Part shown: positions 43,630 through 57,600 of the stretch, piece by piece
How the letters are laid out: each line of letters starts with the position of its first letter
Numbering within the stretch: the stretch's first letter is position 1
Assembly: GCF_963678635.1 (NCBI RefSeq)
Contig: NW_026971055.1
Span: 124,001 to 188,000 of the forward strand
Origin: Symsagittifera roscoffensis
Taxonomy: Eukaryota; Xenacoelomorpha; Acoela; Convolutidae
Length of the DNA: 64,000 nucleotides
Direction: 5' to 3'
The notes under the pieces: generated by a model
What the model was told of the DNA's origin: nothing
What the model saw: only the letters and a program-made list of their open reading frames with translations
The model's database searches: none
Made by a program: the position numbers and the translations under genes

Positions 43630-44090
43630 TTTGATTTTCTCTTTGAAAAAATCACGTTTAGTTCTTGTTCAGTAAAGTCATATCTCAATGGAGCAACGTG
43701 CACTCTTTTCAGATATTTTTCCCGGTTAATTTCAAAACTTCGTACGCAAAAAAAACTGTCTTACGGTTTTCAATTTAATTCCACAAAAAAATTCAGTGAT
43801 TGAATCCATTCTGCGCTCATTAAATTTTTTTAATTAGCCTTCTCATTTTCCTTTCCAGTTCTAACCGTTTGGTTTTGTCGGTTTTTGCATAAACTAAAAC
43901 ATTATATGGATGGTTGGTATCACATATATTTTATACGCAAGAAAAAACTGCTGTCCTGTTAGAAACATTCTCAATTGAAAAAACACTCAACAGAATTGCA
44001 AAAGTTTATTTTACCTTATGAATGTGCTGATGAAAAATCAATTTACTGTCGAGGTGAATTCCAAGATAATTAAAGCGTTCTATATTTGCT
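43630..44090. other. Stretch between orphan exon and LINE
   Basis: No coding signal apart from a few LINE-like residues toward 44.1 kb. The LINE's 3' end probably lies within or below this stretch. Confidence 0.35.
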
Positions 44091-47000
44091 ATTTAAGTGT
44101 CATTTAAAAAGCAATTGACAGGTTTTCTTTCAGATTTTAGTGGCCTATGCTCTTGGTTTTTATGACAATTAGTGTTTTTGACAATCAGATCAACCGCGTC
44201 AAAAGCCTTTGTGAGGTCCAAAAATTATTCTGAACAAATAGTTTGTTCGATAGCGATGTTGAAATATCATCCAGCAATGTAACGATGGCGTCATCAGCGC
44301 TTTTTTGTCTGAAACCAAACTGAGTGTTTCAGATGATGTAAATTTTGTCTACATCTGATTGGGCTCTCTTGAATATTAAACGCTCGGAAGTTTTGCGCAG
44401 AACTGGAAGAACCGAAATTGGTCTATAGTCTGAGGGGTCATCAATTTTTCCTTCCCTGAAAATTGGTCCAGTTTTTATAATTTTTAAACCACTTGGGTAG
44501 ATTACTGAGGTAAGACAGTAATGGAAAAATTCAGTCAGAGGGTCTTTTTGTAGAATTTTTTTGACAAGAACAGTGTTGCTAGTAAAGCCATATAAATTAT
44601 ATTAATTTTCTAAACTTTCGATGACATCAATTACATCAATTAAATCAATTTCTTTAAAAGACAACAATTCTGAGGCGAACCTTAGTATTTTCCATACAGG
44701 TTGGTTTGCTTTGTGCGTGTCTGATGCCAATTTTTGCAAAGCAATCGTTGAAATGCTCGGCGTCCTCCTTAGATACATTAATTGACTTGGAATTTTTTTC
44801 TTTGGAGTTCATTTCGGTAAAACTTTTCGTTCAGAGCTAAACTGAAGCGTTAATTTATTTTGATTAAATTTTCGTTTTTTACGGATGATTAAGTTTTGAC
44901 AATTTTGGTTTCGGAATTATATTTGTTCCAGGCATCTGATCTTTTAACACTCAAAAATGTTGTCGTAACCCTATTTTTTCGATGCTGCATTTTTCACTCT
45001 GTTATCATCACATAGATGACTTTTGGTTTGTTCTAATAATCGCTCTGGAAAAAAGGTATCAACTGCCTTCATAAGGACGAAAAATTTTTTCTCAAATCCG
45101 ACAAGACGTTTGCGCGATTTCGGTATTCCTTAACTGCATACCTTTGCCAGTCTCATGCTGCAAATAAATTTTTTTCTCACTTATTTTCCTTTTTCCATTT
45201 TGTTTCACTTTCTAGCAGAAACATCCTTTATCAAAAAATTTGAGAAACATTCAATACCAAAATGATCAGACACTCATATTTGTGTTGAGAAATTGGATGT
45301 ACTGAAAAATAAGTCAATTAATGTTCATTCTGTCAGTCTTGTTGGGAGGCAGCCCGTTTTGTTTTCTAACAGTGCCATTTCCTATCATAAAATCCTCAAT
45401 TTTTATTCGGTTTGTCGAATTTAGCAGAAACTTTTTGTTGAAATCACAAAAAACAATAAAGGTTCGGTAACAGGCCCTACGTTAATTAATCAAAATCGTT
45501 TCGCAGACTTTCGGAGGTATCGTTATTTAGCAAACTGGGTGGAATGTAAACACAATTATAGAGAGTTTCGTATCCTTGATTTTGAAAGATGTCATTATCA
45601 GCATTATTTTCGATATGTTGACGTTGGGCCGCCAACTTCTCCATTTCTAATTCAAGTTTTTCAAAAAATCGGGGCAATGATCTAACATTTTGTTGAAACA
45701 CTGAAAAATATTCAGAATGCGTTTCCTCCTTGTCTCTGTTCAGCATTAGCTCGGTGTAATGTTTTATTTTCGTTTAGTTTCCTAATTTGATGAACTTTAA
45801 TTAAGTTTTGTGAAATTCTTGCTTTTTGGAAATTCACGCTAACTACAAAAAAACATGTTAATTCAAAAGCAGCGGAAATTGCCTTTATCGGTTGTCAGAA
45901 TCACATAGAGCAGTGCGGAAATCGCAGAAACTCGAAATGATTTCATCTCTTGCCTAAATTATTCTTTTTTGCATAGATGCGAAAAGTGCAAAATTTCAGT
46001 TTTAACTTTTTTAAAAGTTTCTTTCATTCCACCTACCATTTCTCGGCGTCTTCTCTTTACTTCTTTTTATCTTTTTCCTTTATCTTTTTCCAATTTCCTG
46101 AAAACTTTCTTCCGTTTTCAGCATCAACATTTCAAAATCGCAAATCAGCGCCGAAATCACGCATACTCTGGGAACAAAAAAAAGGAAATAGTTTGTTATG
46201 CTTTTTCTAACTGCACTTCAAAAGAGAAAAGAACATAATTCAATATATGACCACAAAGCAGCGCGGAAACTGCATCAATTTATTTATAGTCTTTTAGGAA
46301 AAACTACTTAGACTGTTTTTCTTTATTAACTCTTAAACTAGCAGTTCAGAAATCACGCAAACTGACCTAGGGTCTTGTTGGAGAAACCAAATTTTTTTTG
46401 TTGCTGAGAGTTTTTAAAAAGAAAAACAAAAAACGAAACTCAGAAAAAAAAAACGAAAACGAAACGCAAAAAAAATTTGAAAAATTTAACAATAAAAAAG
46501 CCAGAAAGAGTAGAAAAAAGAATAATGTGACCCTTTTTCTCTATTATTTCGTCGCCCAATTAAAAAAAATAACAGAGAAAAATTTAACATCTTTTGTCAA
46601 AATGTGACTTCCCAGTTTGCAATTCCAATGTTTACATTTCAACTCAAACACTTTTGTTTTTTTTGTAGAAAATTAAACACGAGGCACACATTTTCCATTC
46701 AAAGTCCAATCAATGAGACGGTTTTTGTTGACAGGGTTTTCTTTCTCATTGTCGTCACAGCTAGGGTCGGTGTAGACTCATTTTTTTTTTCGTTTATCAG
46801 CATTTCGTTTATCAGCACTCGATTTCGCTCGACGCTTTTCATCGTGAACAAGAAATGATACGATGCAAGTATGAGCGATAGTTATCAAACCCATATCATT
46901 GGCCGTTTTTTAATTAACTTTTTAAATTGAGACCCGTAATTTCACCCTCTTGTTTTTCAAATTCTTCCCGCAAAAATAACAGTTTCGATTCCAGATTACT

Positions 47001-48310
47001 CACTTTTTTGTCTCCCGCATTATTAACCACGGGTATCCCTTGGGTTGCAGAAACCACCTGAAGCTGAGTTCCACTGTCTCTTTTTCCATCGTAATCACAA
47101 AAACCCAAACAAAAAAAAATTTCAACAAATAAAAGCTTTTTTAAACGTCTGAAGTAATAAATCAGCCTGGGAAACTATCTAAAATTTTTTGGAATAAAGA
47201 GGGCTTCTCAATTTACAAAAGTTTCGGAAACTGCTGAGGTTTAAGCTTTATATGGGGCTTGATTCATCTTGAGGAGTTAGATTCGTAACTTTGCCATCAA
47301 AGTTTTCTATCTATTGAGCTTTTCTATGTTGTTTCGAAACACGCGATAAAAAAACGTTTTGAACATTTGCAGGGAATCAAAAACCAAATATGAGTTTTAT
47401 TTTTGAGTAACACAAATTTTTTGACCTAACGTCAATTATTTATCTTAATCACTTGCTGCTGCTTTTTAAGTGGGAAAACGCTGCAGCAAAAGCAATTTTT
47501 TGGTGATCATTATGACATAATGGCTGGCACATTCGGTTTTTTTTAATTAAAGATGTTGTATGATGTGGCAATTGAGATCACCGGTGACCGGAGCGAGAAA
47601 GACAGATTGTGATTTAAAGGATTGAAAATTTTAAATTTTAAAATCTAATTTCAAAGTCTGCTGCAGGACAGTCTTTTATTCTTAGTTGTATATGAGGTGA
47701 ATGTAAAGCTACTATAAACTGCTTTAACTTAAATTTTCTTCGCAAAAACGAAAATTAAAATTGAAAAAAGTTGACAAGGAGCATCCCATTTCTTCAATTA
47801 AGCAAATTTTATTACGAAACATCAGAGTCTAGAAAAAATCCTGAACATCAAAGTTTGAATATCAAAAAATTGAGAAAGAATAAATCAAAAAATTTTTTCT
47901 TTGCATTGATGAGACTACACCACAAAAAATGAGTGAACTAGATAAAAACCAAATCAGCAGGTTCAATTACCTAAGTTTTGTTAGAAAAGAACGAAACCAG
48001 AGCGCACAGTGATCCATTCCCATTAAACTAGTTGAAAAATAAAAGAATTTTTTGTTCGATTTGGCGTTTTACGAGAGGACATACAGGCATATAAAATCAA
48101 AAGAGGTGGAACCTATTTCAATTTTCTAATTGATTAGTTTCCTCGTTTCAAGAATTATATGTCTGTCCAGTTTCAAGTTTTCTTCTTCTTAAGTTTTTCA
48201 AGTCAAACTGTCTTGATCTCTTCAGTTTTTGTCGTTGTATGTATGTTGGATGGCAACCTATGTTTATGCCTTGATGATGTTCAAACTGTGCATCAAACAA
48301 TGTACCGTTA
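44050..48310 (-). mobile_element. APE-type LINE, copy 1 (longer copy)
   Basis: Minus-strand readings give, from high to low coordinate: a short 5' ORF piece (48300-48150); a coiled-coil stretch (VSNLESKLLFLREEFEKQEG, about 47000); the start of an AP-endonuclease domain (FSVFQQNVRSLP, about 45700, then NQGYETLYN); TNRIKIEDFMIGNG (about 45400); and an RT domain with DPLTEFFHYCLTSVIYPSGL, DDPSDYRPISVL (about 44420) and QFGFRQKSADDAIVTLLDD (about 44300). This is an APE-RT LINE of the Jockey/CR1/L2 type; I cannot fix the clade. The RT fades below 44.1 kb and the catalytic end is not seen. The coding region has many stops and frame changes. Confidence 0.75.
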
Positions 48311-48498
48311 AGAAGAACCGAAATTGGTCTATAGTCTGAGGGGTCATCAATTTTTCCTTCCCTGAAAATTGGTACAGTTTTTATAATTTTTAAACCACTT
48401 GGGTAGATTACTGAGGTAAGACAGTAATGGAAAAATTCAGTCAGAGGGTCTTTTTGTAGAATTTTTTTTGATGAGAACAGTGTTGCTATTAAAGCCAT
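48148..48498 (-). other. Chimeric frame across the LINE duplication junction
   Basis: A 116-codon frame reads RT sequence from copy 2 (LTEFFHYCLTSVIYPSGLKI, YRPISVL) and passes without a stop at 48310 into the 5' end of copy 1 (NGTLFDAQFEHHQGINIGCH, QRQKLKRSRQFDLKNLRR). The fusion is a by-product of the tandem junction, not a natural gene. Confidence 0.7.
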
Positions 48499-51400
48499 TT
48501 AAACTATATTAATTTTCTAAACTTTCGATGACATCAATAACATCAATTAAATCATTTTCTTTAAAAGACAACAATTCTGAGGCGAACCTTAGTTTTTTCC
48601 ATACAGGTTGGTTTGCTTTGTGCATGTCTGATGCCAATTTTTGCGAAGTAATTGTTAAAATGCTCGGCGTCCTCCTTAGATAGATTAATTGACTTGGAAA
48701 TTTTTTCTTTGGGTTTCATTTCGGTAAAACTTTGGGAAAAAACTTTCGTTCAGAGCTAGACTAAAGTGTTAATTTATTTTGATTAAATTTTTGTTTTTTA
48801 CGGACGATTAAGTTTTGACAATTTTGGTTTCGGAATTATATCTGTTCCAGGCATCTGTTCATTTAACACTTAAAATTGTTGTCGTAACCGTATTTTTTCG
48901 ATGCTGCATTTTTCACTTTGTTATCATCACATAGATGACTTTTGGTTTGTTCTAATAATCGCTCTGGAAAAAAGGTATCAATTGCCTTCATAAGAATGAA
49001 ATAATTTTTTCTTAAATCCGACAAGACGTTTGCGCGATTTCGGTATTCCTTAACTGCATACTTTTGCCAGTCTCATGCTGCAAATAATTTTTTTCTCACT
49101 TATTTTCCTTTTTCCATTTTGTTTCACTATCTTGCGGTAAATTTTTTAGCAGAAACTTCTCTTATCGAAAAATTTGAGAAACATTCAATACCAAAATGAT
49201 CAGACACTCATGTTTGTGTTGAGAAATTGGATGTACTGAAAAATAAGTCAATTAATGTGAATTCTGTCAGTCTTGTTGGGAGGCAGCCCGTTTTGTTTTC
49301 TTACAAGCCATTTCCTATCATAAAATCCTCAATTTTTATTCGGTTTGTTGAATTTAGCAGAAAATTTATATTGAAATCACAAAAAACAATGGGTTGGGTA
49401 TCATAATCATTTCGCAGACTTTCGGAGGTATCGTTATTTAGCAAACTGGGTGGAATGTAAACACAATTATAGAGAGTTTCGTGTCCTTGATTTTGAAAGA
49501 TTTCAATATCATCATTTTTTTCGATATGTTGACGTTGGGCCAACTTCTCCAATTCTAATTCAAGTTTTTCAAAAAAATCGGGGCAATGATCTAACATTTT
49601 GTTGAAACACTGAAAAATATTTAGAATGCGTTTCCTCATTGTCTCTGTTCAGCATTAGCTATGTGTATGTGGAAATTCACGCTAACTACAAAAAAAAACA
49701 TGTTAATTCGAAAGCAGCGGAAATTGCCTTTATCGGTTGTCAGAAATCACATAGAGCAGTGCGGAAATCGCACAAACTCGAAATGATTTCATCTCTTGCC
49801 TAAATTATTCTTTTTTGCATAGATGCGAAAAGTGCAAAATTTCAGTTTTAACTTTTTTAAAAGTTTCTTTCATTCCACCTACCATTTCTCGGCGTCTTCT
49901 CTTTACTTCTTTTTATCTTTTTCCTTTATCTTTTTCCAATTTCCTGAAAACTTTCTTCCGTTTTCAGCATCAACATTTCAAAATCGCACAGCAGCGCCAA
50001 AATCACGCAAATTCTGGAAACAAAAAAAAGGAAATAGTTTTTTATGCTTTTTCTAACTGCACTTCAAAAGAGAAAAGAACATAATTCAATATATGACCAC
50101 AAAGCAGCGCGGAAACTGCATCAATTTATGTATAGTCTTTTAAGAAAAACTACTTAGACTGCTTTTCTTTATTAAGTCTTAAACTAGCAGTTCAGAAATC
50201 ATGCAAATTGACCTAGGTTCTTGTTGGAGAAACCAAAATTTTTTGTTGCTGAGAGTTTTTAAAAAGAAAAACAAAAAAACGAAAAGCAGAAAAAAAAACG
50301 AAAACGAAACGCAAAAAAAAATTTAAAAAATTTATCAATAAAAAAGCCAGAAAGAATAGAAAAAAGTATATTGTGACCCTTTTTCTCTATTATTTCGTCG
50401 CCTAATTAAAATAATAACGGAAAAATATTTAACATCTTTTGTCAAAATGTGACTTTCCTGTTTGCAATTCCAATGTTTACATTGTTTTTTTTTGTAGAAA
50501 ATTGAACACGAGGCACACATTTTCCGTTCAAAATCCAATCAATGATATGGTTTTTTGTTGACAGGGTTTCTTTCTCATTGTCGTCACAGCAAGGGTCGGT
50601 GTAGACTCATTTTTTTTCGTTTATCAGCATTTCGTTTATCAGCACTCGATTTTGCCCGACGCTTTTCATCGTGAACAAGAAATGATACGATGCATGTATG
50701 AGTGATAGTTATCAAACCCATATCATTGGCCGTTTTTTAATTAACTTTTTAAATTAAGACCCGTAATTTCACTCTCTTGTTTATCAAATTCTTCCCGCAA
50801 AAATAACAGTTCCGATTCCAGATTACTCACTTTTTTGTCTCCCGCATTATTAATCACGGATATCTCTTGGCTTGCAGAAACCACCTGAAGCTGAGTTCCA
50901 CTGTCTTTTTTTCCATGTAATCACAAAAACTCAAACTGGTAACAAAAAAACTTCACCAAATAAAAGCTTTTTTAAACGTCTGAAGTAATAAATCAGCCTG
51001 GGAAACTATCTAAAACTTTCTGGAATAAAGAGGGCTTCTCAATTTATCAAAGTTTCGGAAACTGCTGAGGTTTAAGCTTTATATGGGGCTTGATTCATCT
51101 TGAGGAGTTAGATTCGTAACTTTGCCATCAAAGTTTTCTATCTATTGAGCTTTTCTATGTTGTTTCGAAACACGCGATAAAAAAACGTTTTGAACATTTG
51201 CAGGGAATCAAAAACCAAATATGAGTTTTATTTTTGAGTAACACAAATTTTTTGACCATATGTCAATTATTTATCTTAATCACTTGCTGCTGCTTTTTAA
51301 GTGGGAAAACGCTGCAGCAAAAGCAATTTTTTGGTGATCATTATGACATAATGGCTGGTACATTTGGTTTTTTTATTAAAAATGTTGTTTGATTGGGCAA

Positions 51401-52150
51401 TTGAGATCACCAGGTGACCGGAGCGAGAAAGACAGATTGTGATTTAAAGGATTGAAATTTTTAAATTTTAAAATCTAATTTCAAAGTCTGCTGCAGGACA
51501 GTCTTTTATTCTTTCAAACAAGTTGTATATGAGGTGAATGTGAAGCTACTATAAACTGCTTTAACTTAAATTGTCTTCATAAAAACGAAAATGAAAATTG
51601 AAAAAAATTGACAAAGAGCATCCCATTTTTTCAATTAAGCAAATTTTATTACGAAAGATCAGAGTTTTAAAAAAATCCTGAACAGCTAAATTTGAATATC
51701 AAATAATTGAGAAAGAATAAATCAAAAAATTTTTTCTTTGCATTGATGAGACTACACCACGAAAACTGAGTGAACTAGATAAAAACCAAATCATCAAGTT
51801 CAATTACCTAGTTTTTGTTGGAAAAGAACAAAACCAGAGCGCACAATGATCCATTCCCATTAAACTAGTTGAAAAATAAAAGAATTTTTTTGTTCAATTT
51901 GGCGTTTTACGAGAGGACATACAGGCCTATAAAATCGAAAGAGGTGGAACCTATTTCAATTTTCTAATTGATTAGTTTCCTCGTTTCAAGAATTATATGT
52001 CTGTCCAGTTTCAAGTTTTCTTCTTCTTAAGTTTTTCAAGTCAAACTGTCTTGATCTCTTCAGTTTTTGTCGTTGTATGTATGTTGGATGGCAACCTATG
52101 TTTATGCCTTGATGATGTTCAAACTGTGCATCAAACATTGTACCGTTAAA
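48311..52150 (-). mobile_element. APE-type LINE, copy 2 (cut at its 3' end)
   Basis: This copy repeats copy 1 in the same orientation at about 95% identity from its 5' end near 52150 to 48311. There it stops within the RT at 'YRPISVL' and abuts copy 1. The endonuclease part is open for longer than in copy 1 (49639-49301: FFEKLELELEKL, PIVFCDFNINFLLN, NRIKIEDFMIGNG). Loss of the 3' part and a head-to-tail order are unusual for LINE insertion and favour a tandem duplication of an existing copy. Confidence 0.8.
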
Positions 52151-52159
52151 GTCGGCCCT

Positions 52160-54600
52160 ACTTTTAATTGCAAAACAAAAGCGAAAAACTGGGAAGGGTT
52201 GTGGTTATCAAGGGTTGATAAGGTGTCCAATAGCCTAAGTTGAAAATATTTCGAGACGAATGTGTTAACTTTTCGAGTTGGCTGTCTAAGTTGAACCCCT
52301 CGGCTGTCGAGATAAGTTTTATCTGCTGTCCTGAGGGCCCTAATGAAAATATTGGTTTATTTAATTGCAAGCTGAAGTCTACTGATTGAAGAAGCTGATC
52401 AGTTGCCAGTTGCCGGAGTTGACCATTGTCCAAATGAGCTTGCTGTGGTGCGGAGTTTAAATCCTCAGAGTAAAGGAGGTGGGTTGATTGTTGTTGTCTG
52501 CTGGTTTAACATTTGTTTCAAAGTTATAGTTGTCGAAGAAGACTAGATCATCTGGATAACTGCAGATTGAAGTAGTATAATTGCTTACATAATAACAAGT
52601 AAAGAAGATGAGAGCATGGAAAAAAGTTGTTGTTTTTTAAAGAGAGTATGCTAACGGCAACAAAAGCTGCTGCTGGCTATCAGGGGTCACTGTCATCCTT
52701 GAAAATTTTCTAACATCGCGATATTTGCGTTAGAGTATGTGCAAACTTATTTGGAAAGGCGAAGCTTTGATATCGTTGTTGGAGTGCGTCAGAATTGATT
52801 TGGGAAGGCGAAAATTGATTGATTCTCCTGGTGCGGATTGCTTAACGGAGAAGTCTGGACAAACAGGAAGGAAGCGTATTGTTAGGCGTCAAGTACTTTT
52901 GTTGTTTTGTCGTTATACATGATCAGCTAATGTCATCGGGAACCTATGCGACCTAGGTGGCACAATCTTTGAAGAGTTAAACCTTCTAATACACAGGCGG
53001 GTTGCCTATTTAGAATAGGCAGAGTTTTCGAGATCAAATTCTGTTCGGGAAGCAGAGTTGGGATAAATTTTTTTTGAAGGCGTTTCAAAACATAGTCTGA
53101 GTTGAGTCTTCGAGGACTGCTGTGCTGGTGAACGTTCTTCCTGGAATGAAGTGATTTTGTGGTCATGGCTTCGATGTCGTAGGGAGAACCAGTACTGATG
53201 GTTCGCGCTTTCATAAACTGTTCAATCTCGCACTAGTGCTTGGGTCGTGCGTTCATAAACTGTTCAGTCTCGCACATGCTGTGTGTTGCAAAGGCTGGGT
53301 TGTTTTTTTTATGACATCTGGTGTTATCCAAGACACTCGTTCATTGAGGAGCTGTCGAAAACAGTCTTTAGTTTTTTCTGATGCTGTAAAATTTGTTGCG
53401 CCATCAAATGGACTTGTGAAGGGTAATGATGGGTCCCGTTTTTTGTTTTCAGATGATATGCGCGATTCGTGATTCGTCATTTATTTAAGAAACTTTCCAT
53501 AACGTTTGTTAAACGTGGTTTAGCTACTTGACGCGAGGGATCAACAAATATCAAGACCAGTTTGCCGAAACGGAAATGGCTTGTCTGATTGAAATTGACA
53601 GGATTGGAGAGGAAGCCTTTCAAATAGATAGCAGATCATAGGCGAGCTGGTGTCAGCAATCGTAATAACTGTTATACGTCTTACGAGTAGCGCGTACGCT
53701 CCCGTGGTGAATGCTCATTGAGGGTATGGACATGTTGTATGAGGAGGTAATCGACTGGGTGTTTTTCATACAAAATATTGCGATGCTTTGAACAATAGTC
53801 GAGTCTCGACTTTTGTAGGCTTCCTTTGGCTTGCATGATGATCGATTCGTTGAGAAAGAGGGAGAGGGTTTGGAGAGCAACAAATTTTTATGGAGAATGT
53901 TACCTCGATGGCAAAGAGTCCTCTTGATATTATTCGAACAGCAATGTGAATGCTGAATCGATGAAGCACGTCTTCTGGGTAAAACCATGACGTTGATTTT
54001 CTTCGGTTATCAAAGGCAAGCAGTTTGCTGAGGGCGATTAATTATCTCTGTTGTGTTGATGAGTGAGGTTTTTGATGAATATTTTGAGGTACTAATTGGT
54101 CGACTGACGATTTGAAAGATGACTTCTAAAAAGCGAGGCTTCAACAGGAACGAAAGCTTCTGCGCGGAGAAGACTGTTTCACTTTGAAAAGCGTTTGTAA
54201 TTGATACAGTAGCTGCTAACGGCGGGGTCTTAGAAGGGACTCATAGAGCATGAACAATTTTCGATATCAATCGATTTTAAACCATGTTGTCTGTCGCTTC
54301 CCATTGTCACTAAGAGGAGGCTGTTTCCAATGACGGTTTTGGCCAAGCATCTTCCGTCTGATGAAGAAAACTTTGTCCAATGAACCAACGGCTGTTAAAG
54401 TTGAACTCTAAATCAGGGATTCCACGGGTTCCATCATTGGCGGCGTTGAGGTAACCTGGGCAGTTTTTCCACTGAGCAGATTGGGTGAGCTGAAAGATAT
54501 GTGCTACACGACTTTGTTGTCTTTTGTCTGATCCATGAATCGCCTCAAAAACTGTGCTGTTTATGTTCAAGAGATAATTTTGGTTTTAGAGAAGCGTTGT
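52160..54600 (-). mobile_element. BEL/Pao-like LTR element fossil
   Basis: At 54320-54470 the minus strand reads WKNCPGYLNAANDGTRGI followed by NSRWFIGQSFLHQTEDAWP. This is the hallmark of the RNase H to integrase junction of BEL/Pao elements ('W.H.PG.LNPAD..SRG...W..GP.FL...E..WP'). Protein-like but unassigned text continues in several minus frames down to about 52160. The RT, protease and gag parts are absent; the upstream side is occupied by a Ty3/gypsy fossil in the opposite orientation. No LTR pair was found. Old, with many breaks. Confidence 0.55.
53210..53275. repeat. Short tandem duplication
   Basis: The phrase ttcataaactgttcaatctc and its continuation gcac occur twice, 42 bases apart, with one base difference. 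Confidence 0.85.
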
Positions 54601-54699
54601 TGCTCTATAATGAAATTAGCAAGATGGGTACTAAACAAAGCTGTTTGGAGTTCCCGTTTTGTACGACAAACCCAAGAAATATCAGATACTAAACATCAA

Positions 54700-57600
54700 C
54701 AAAATTGATGACTCGGTCTTGGAAAGAAAACAATTGGTAAAAAGCAACTTCAAACAACTCTATTTATTCAAAATTTAAAAAAAATACATTATGAGAACTC
54801 AAACTTGAAAAAAAAAATCCTTATTCAACAGATGGGAAGATGAACTCCAATCCAATTGCAAAGAGGGTTGAAAAAAAATTGAAAAAAAAAAGATTAAAAA
54901 ACGCATCATAAAATTAGACAATTATGTGGATAAACAATTCGTGAGCCCAATTGTGACAACAGTAGAAAACGACCAAACGGTAAGAATGACGCTAGACTCT
55001 AAGAAGATACAAAATATTAAGTGTCAGATTAATATTAAATTGCTACAAGATAATATTCCGCAAAAAGAAAAACCAAACGGAGAAGCCAATACACTACTCT
55101 CAACACGTGACTTAAGATGTGCATTTAGTCAAAAACACTCTGGATTAGCAAAACAGAGAAAAATGCATCATCGAAGGCTATGCCAAAAGGATCTATCAAT
55201 TTCAAAGTAGTGATTTCTATGGCTTGACAGACATGCCAGCTAAATTTCAAATTCCAACACTTAAAAACTGCAAAACCACCTATGCGTTTTTAGACGACAA
55301 CTTCATAGTGACAATGGGGTCCGCTGAAGTACATTAAGAGACAATAAAAGCAGTTTTAACAAAACTCGATGAAGAAAACTTAACCTTCTCTATCGACAAA
55401 TGTAGAAAAACTGCAGATGTAAACAAGTAGAACGGCTTAGTTCTAAAATAAACAGCGCGGATACTAAATCATCTATTAGAAGAAAAAGGCAATAGAAAAA
55501 CTAACTGCACCAGAAACATTAAGCAATTAAAATGTTCCATGGGTACAATCCGTCATCTCACTATATATCCCATTCCTAGCTCAAATTGCTGCATCACTCC
55601 ATCCACTCCTACAAAAGACTGATAAAATATAAAACACTTGACTGGGAACCTGAACATACCGCAACATTTAAAAACGTCAAAAATGAGTATCAATGATTAC
55701 GGAAGTTAAACTTTTTGACCAAAACTTAGAGACCTGCGTGGTATGCGGAAAAAGTCTATGCATCGAGGTTTCTGAATTCACTAGAGGAAGAAAATTCAGT
55801 TGTTGAACTTGAAATTTTAGCGCTGTTTGGGCCAATGAAAATTTTAAAGTTTACCATTACGGAAAAAAAATGTTACCATCGTCACAAACTACCAAGGTTT
55901 GATCAATGCTTTAAAACGCAAGGGAAAGATCAACATTTATTCAAAGTAGGCTCTGAAGATGGATTGACCAATAAATCTACTTTATTTTGACTTTAAACAC
56001 TTGGCGGGAACTAAAATGAGATTGAAAGAGCATATGTCGCAAAACCTAGTTGGATTAGCATTAACCTAAAGCTCTACGATGAGAAGTTTGTAGCGGCATC
56101 ATTTACTTCGTTCACTTAGAGTATTGAGATGTTTCAGAACCTGCTCCTAAACTCCCTAGCCAATTAGAAACGCGCACAGTATCGAGTGACTAAGTACGCG
56201 ATTTAAACTGTCAAGTGCATCTCAAACATTTCAAACACCTCAAAAGCCGTGAGTCGATCTAAAGAATAATTTTTCAGTCTCTCCAAAAACCTGCTTGGAT
56301 ATCTGTTGCTCAACAAAACAAAAACTAAAATTATCAACCGAAAATTCCGGAAATTCGCCAGCCAATTCACCAAGCCGAAAATTCGAAAACCCAAACTCCA
56401 CAAGTAATAAGGAGAAAAAGGAGTGATTACAAAGGCTTGACGGGCGTTTTTATCTCTGGCGCACAAAACAGAAAGGAAAACAGTTTAACAAACACCAACC
56501 AAACCCGGAGTGTATAAAACAGAAAAAAAAAGAGGACGGATTACTCCGAGTGGGAAAAAAAACCTGTGCGATCCCAGATGGCGCCGACGAAGCTCAACGG
56601 CAGCTACACCATACAAAACATGGAGATCGAACACTAGGGAAACGATTAAACCCGACTCCCAAAAGTAAATTGCACCAGATAATTGAAACAAAAAGCCTTC
56701 TCGAAAATTGTTTTCCAACAAGAGAAAAATACCTATACAGCAAATATAGCAAAGCCACCAAAACTCGGAAACAAAACTGTCTAGAAATTTGAAGTCGATG
56801 CTTGGGAATTTAAAACGTAAACCGACTTTCGATAGAAGTACACAAAACAGACAGTAGCAGTAACTATAAAATCAGAACCCACCGACATTTATGTCAAAAA
56901 CACAACAAATTCAGTCGAGCCATGAAGTGATCACCGAAGAAATCATCGTTACAAGAGACCAGCACACCAATACAGAGAGAGAGGAAAGCACACCTCTTTT
57001 TAGAAAGAACTTGCAGAATGTACTAGGACTCACCTTCATTGCAGCGGACATACAGAGATCGAAAGCCGAAGCACATACTGAAGTTGTACTAAAACGTGAC
57101 TGGAAGGCACTAAAACTCTCATATAGTCATTTTGGTACAAAAGCCGCAACCGCCTCCACGGCTGTCTCCTAATCGACCAGCGCATTGTAATACCAACACT
57201 GGTTTGAAAAAAATAGTACTGGTAAGCATACCCTTACACATTTGGGATCTGCTGCAATGCTTGATATTTGCCAGCGCATATGGTTCCCACACATGCGTGG
57301 TTCAGTGGTACAAATGGCACAAAAATGTCGACAATGTTTGGAACAAGGTAAAAATTTAACACCTGTCATTGAGAACGAACATTCATTTCAAATAGAAACC
57401 GTTGTTTAACCTCATGGAAAACTGCAAATAGAACTTGTACGAACCCTCCCAGACGAACTTTATAGAGACGCATACAAAAGTTGTAATAGCATATCGGCAT
57501 ATAGAATGTAGCATATAAAAGTTGCATTAGTGATAAAAATTTCTCACCGCACACGTAGTCTCAAACTCAACGATAGACGTCGCAGTAAAGCTTTTGCTTT

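Noticed and set aside
45969-46238. Plus-strand 89-codon frame, also at 49815-50084
   Set aside because: Conserved only because both lie in the tandem LINE duplication; antisense to the element, with no independent support.
54501-54692. 63-codon plus-strand frame near the BEL/Pao-gypsy junction
   Set aside because: Overlaps the BEL/Pao fossil in antisense and shows no gypsy motif.
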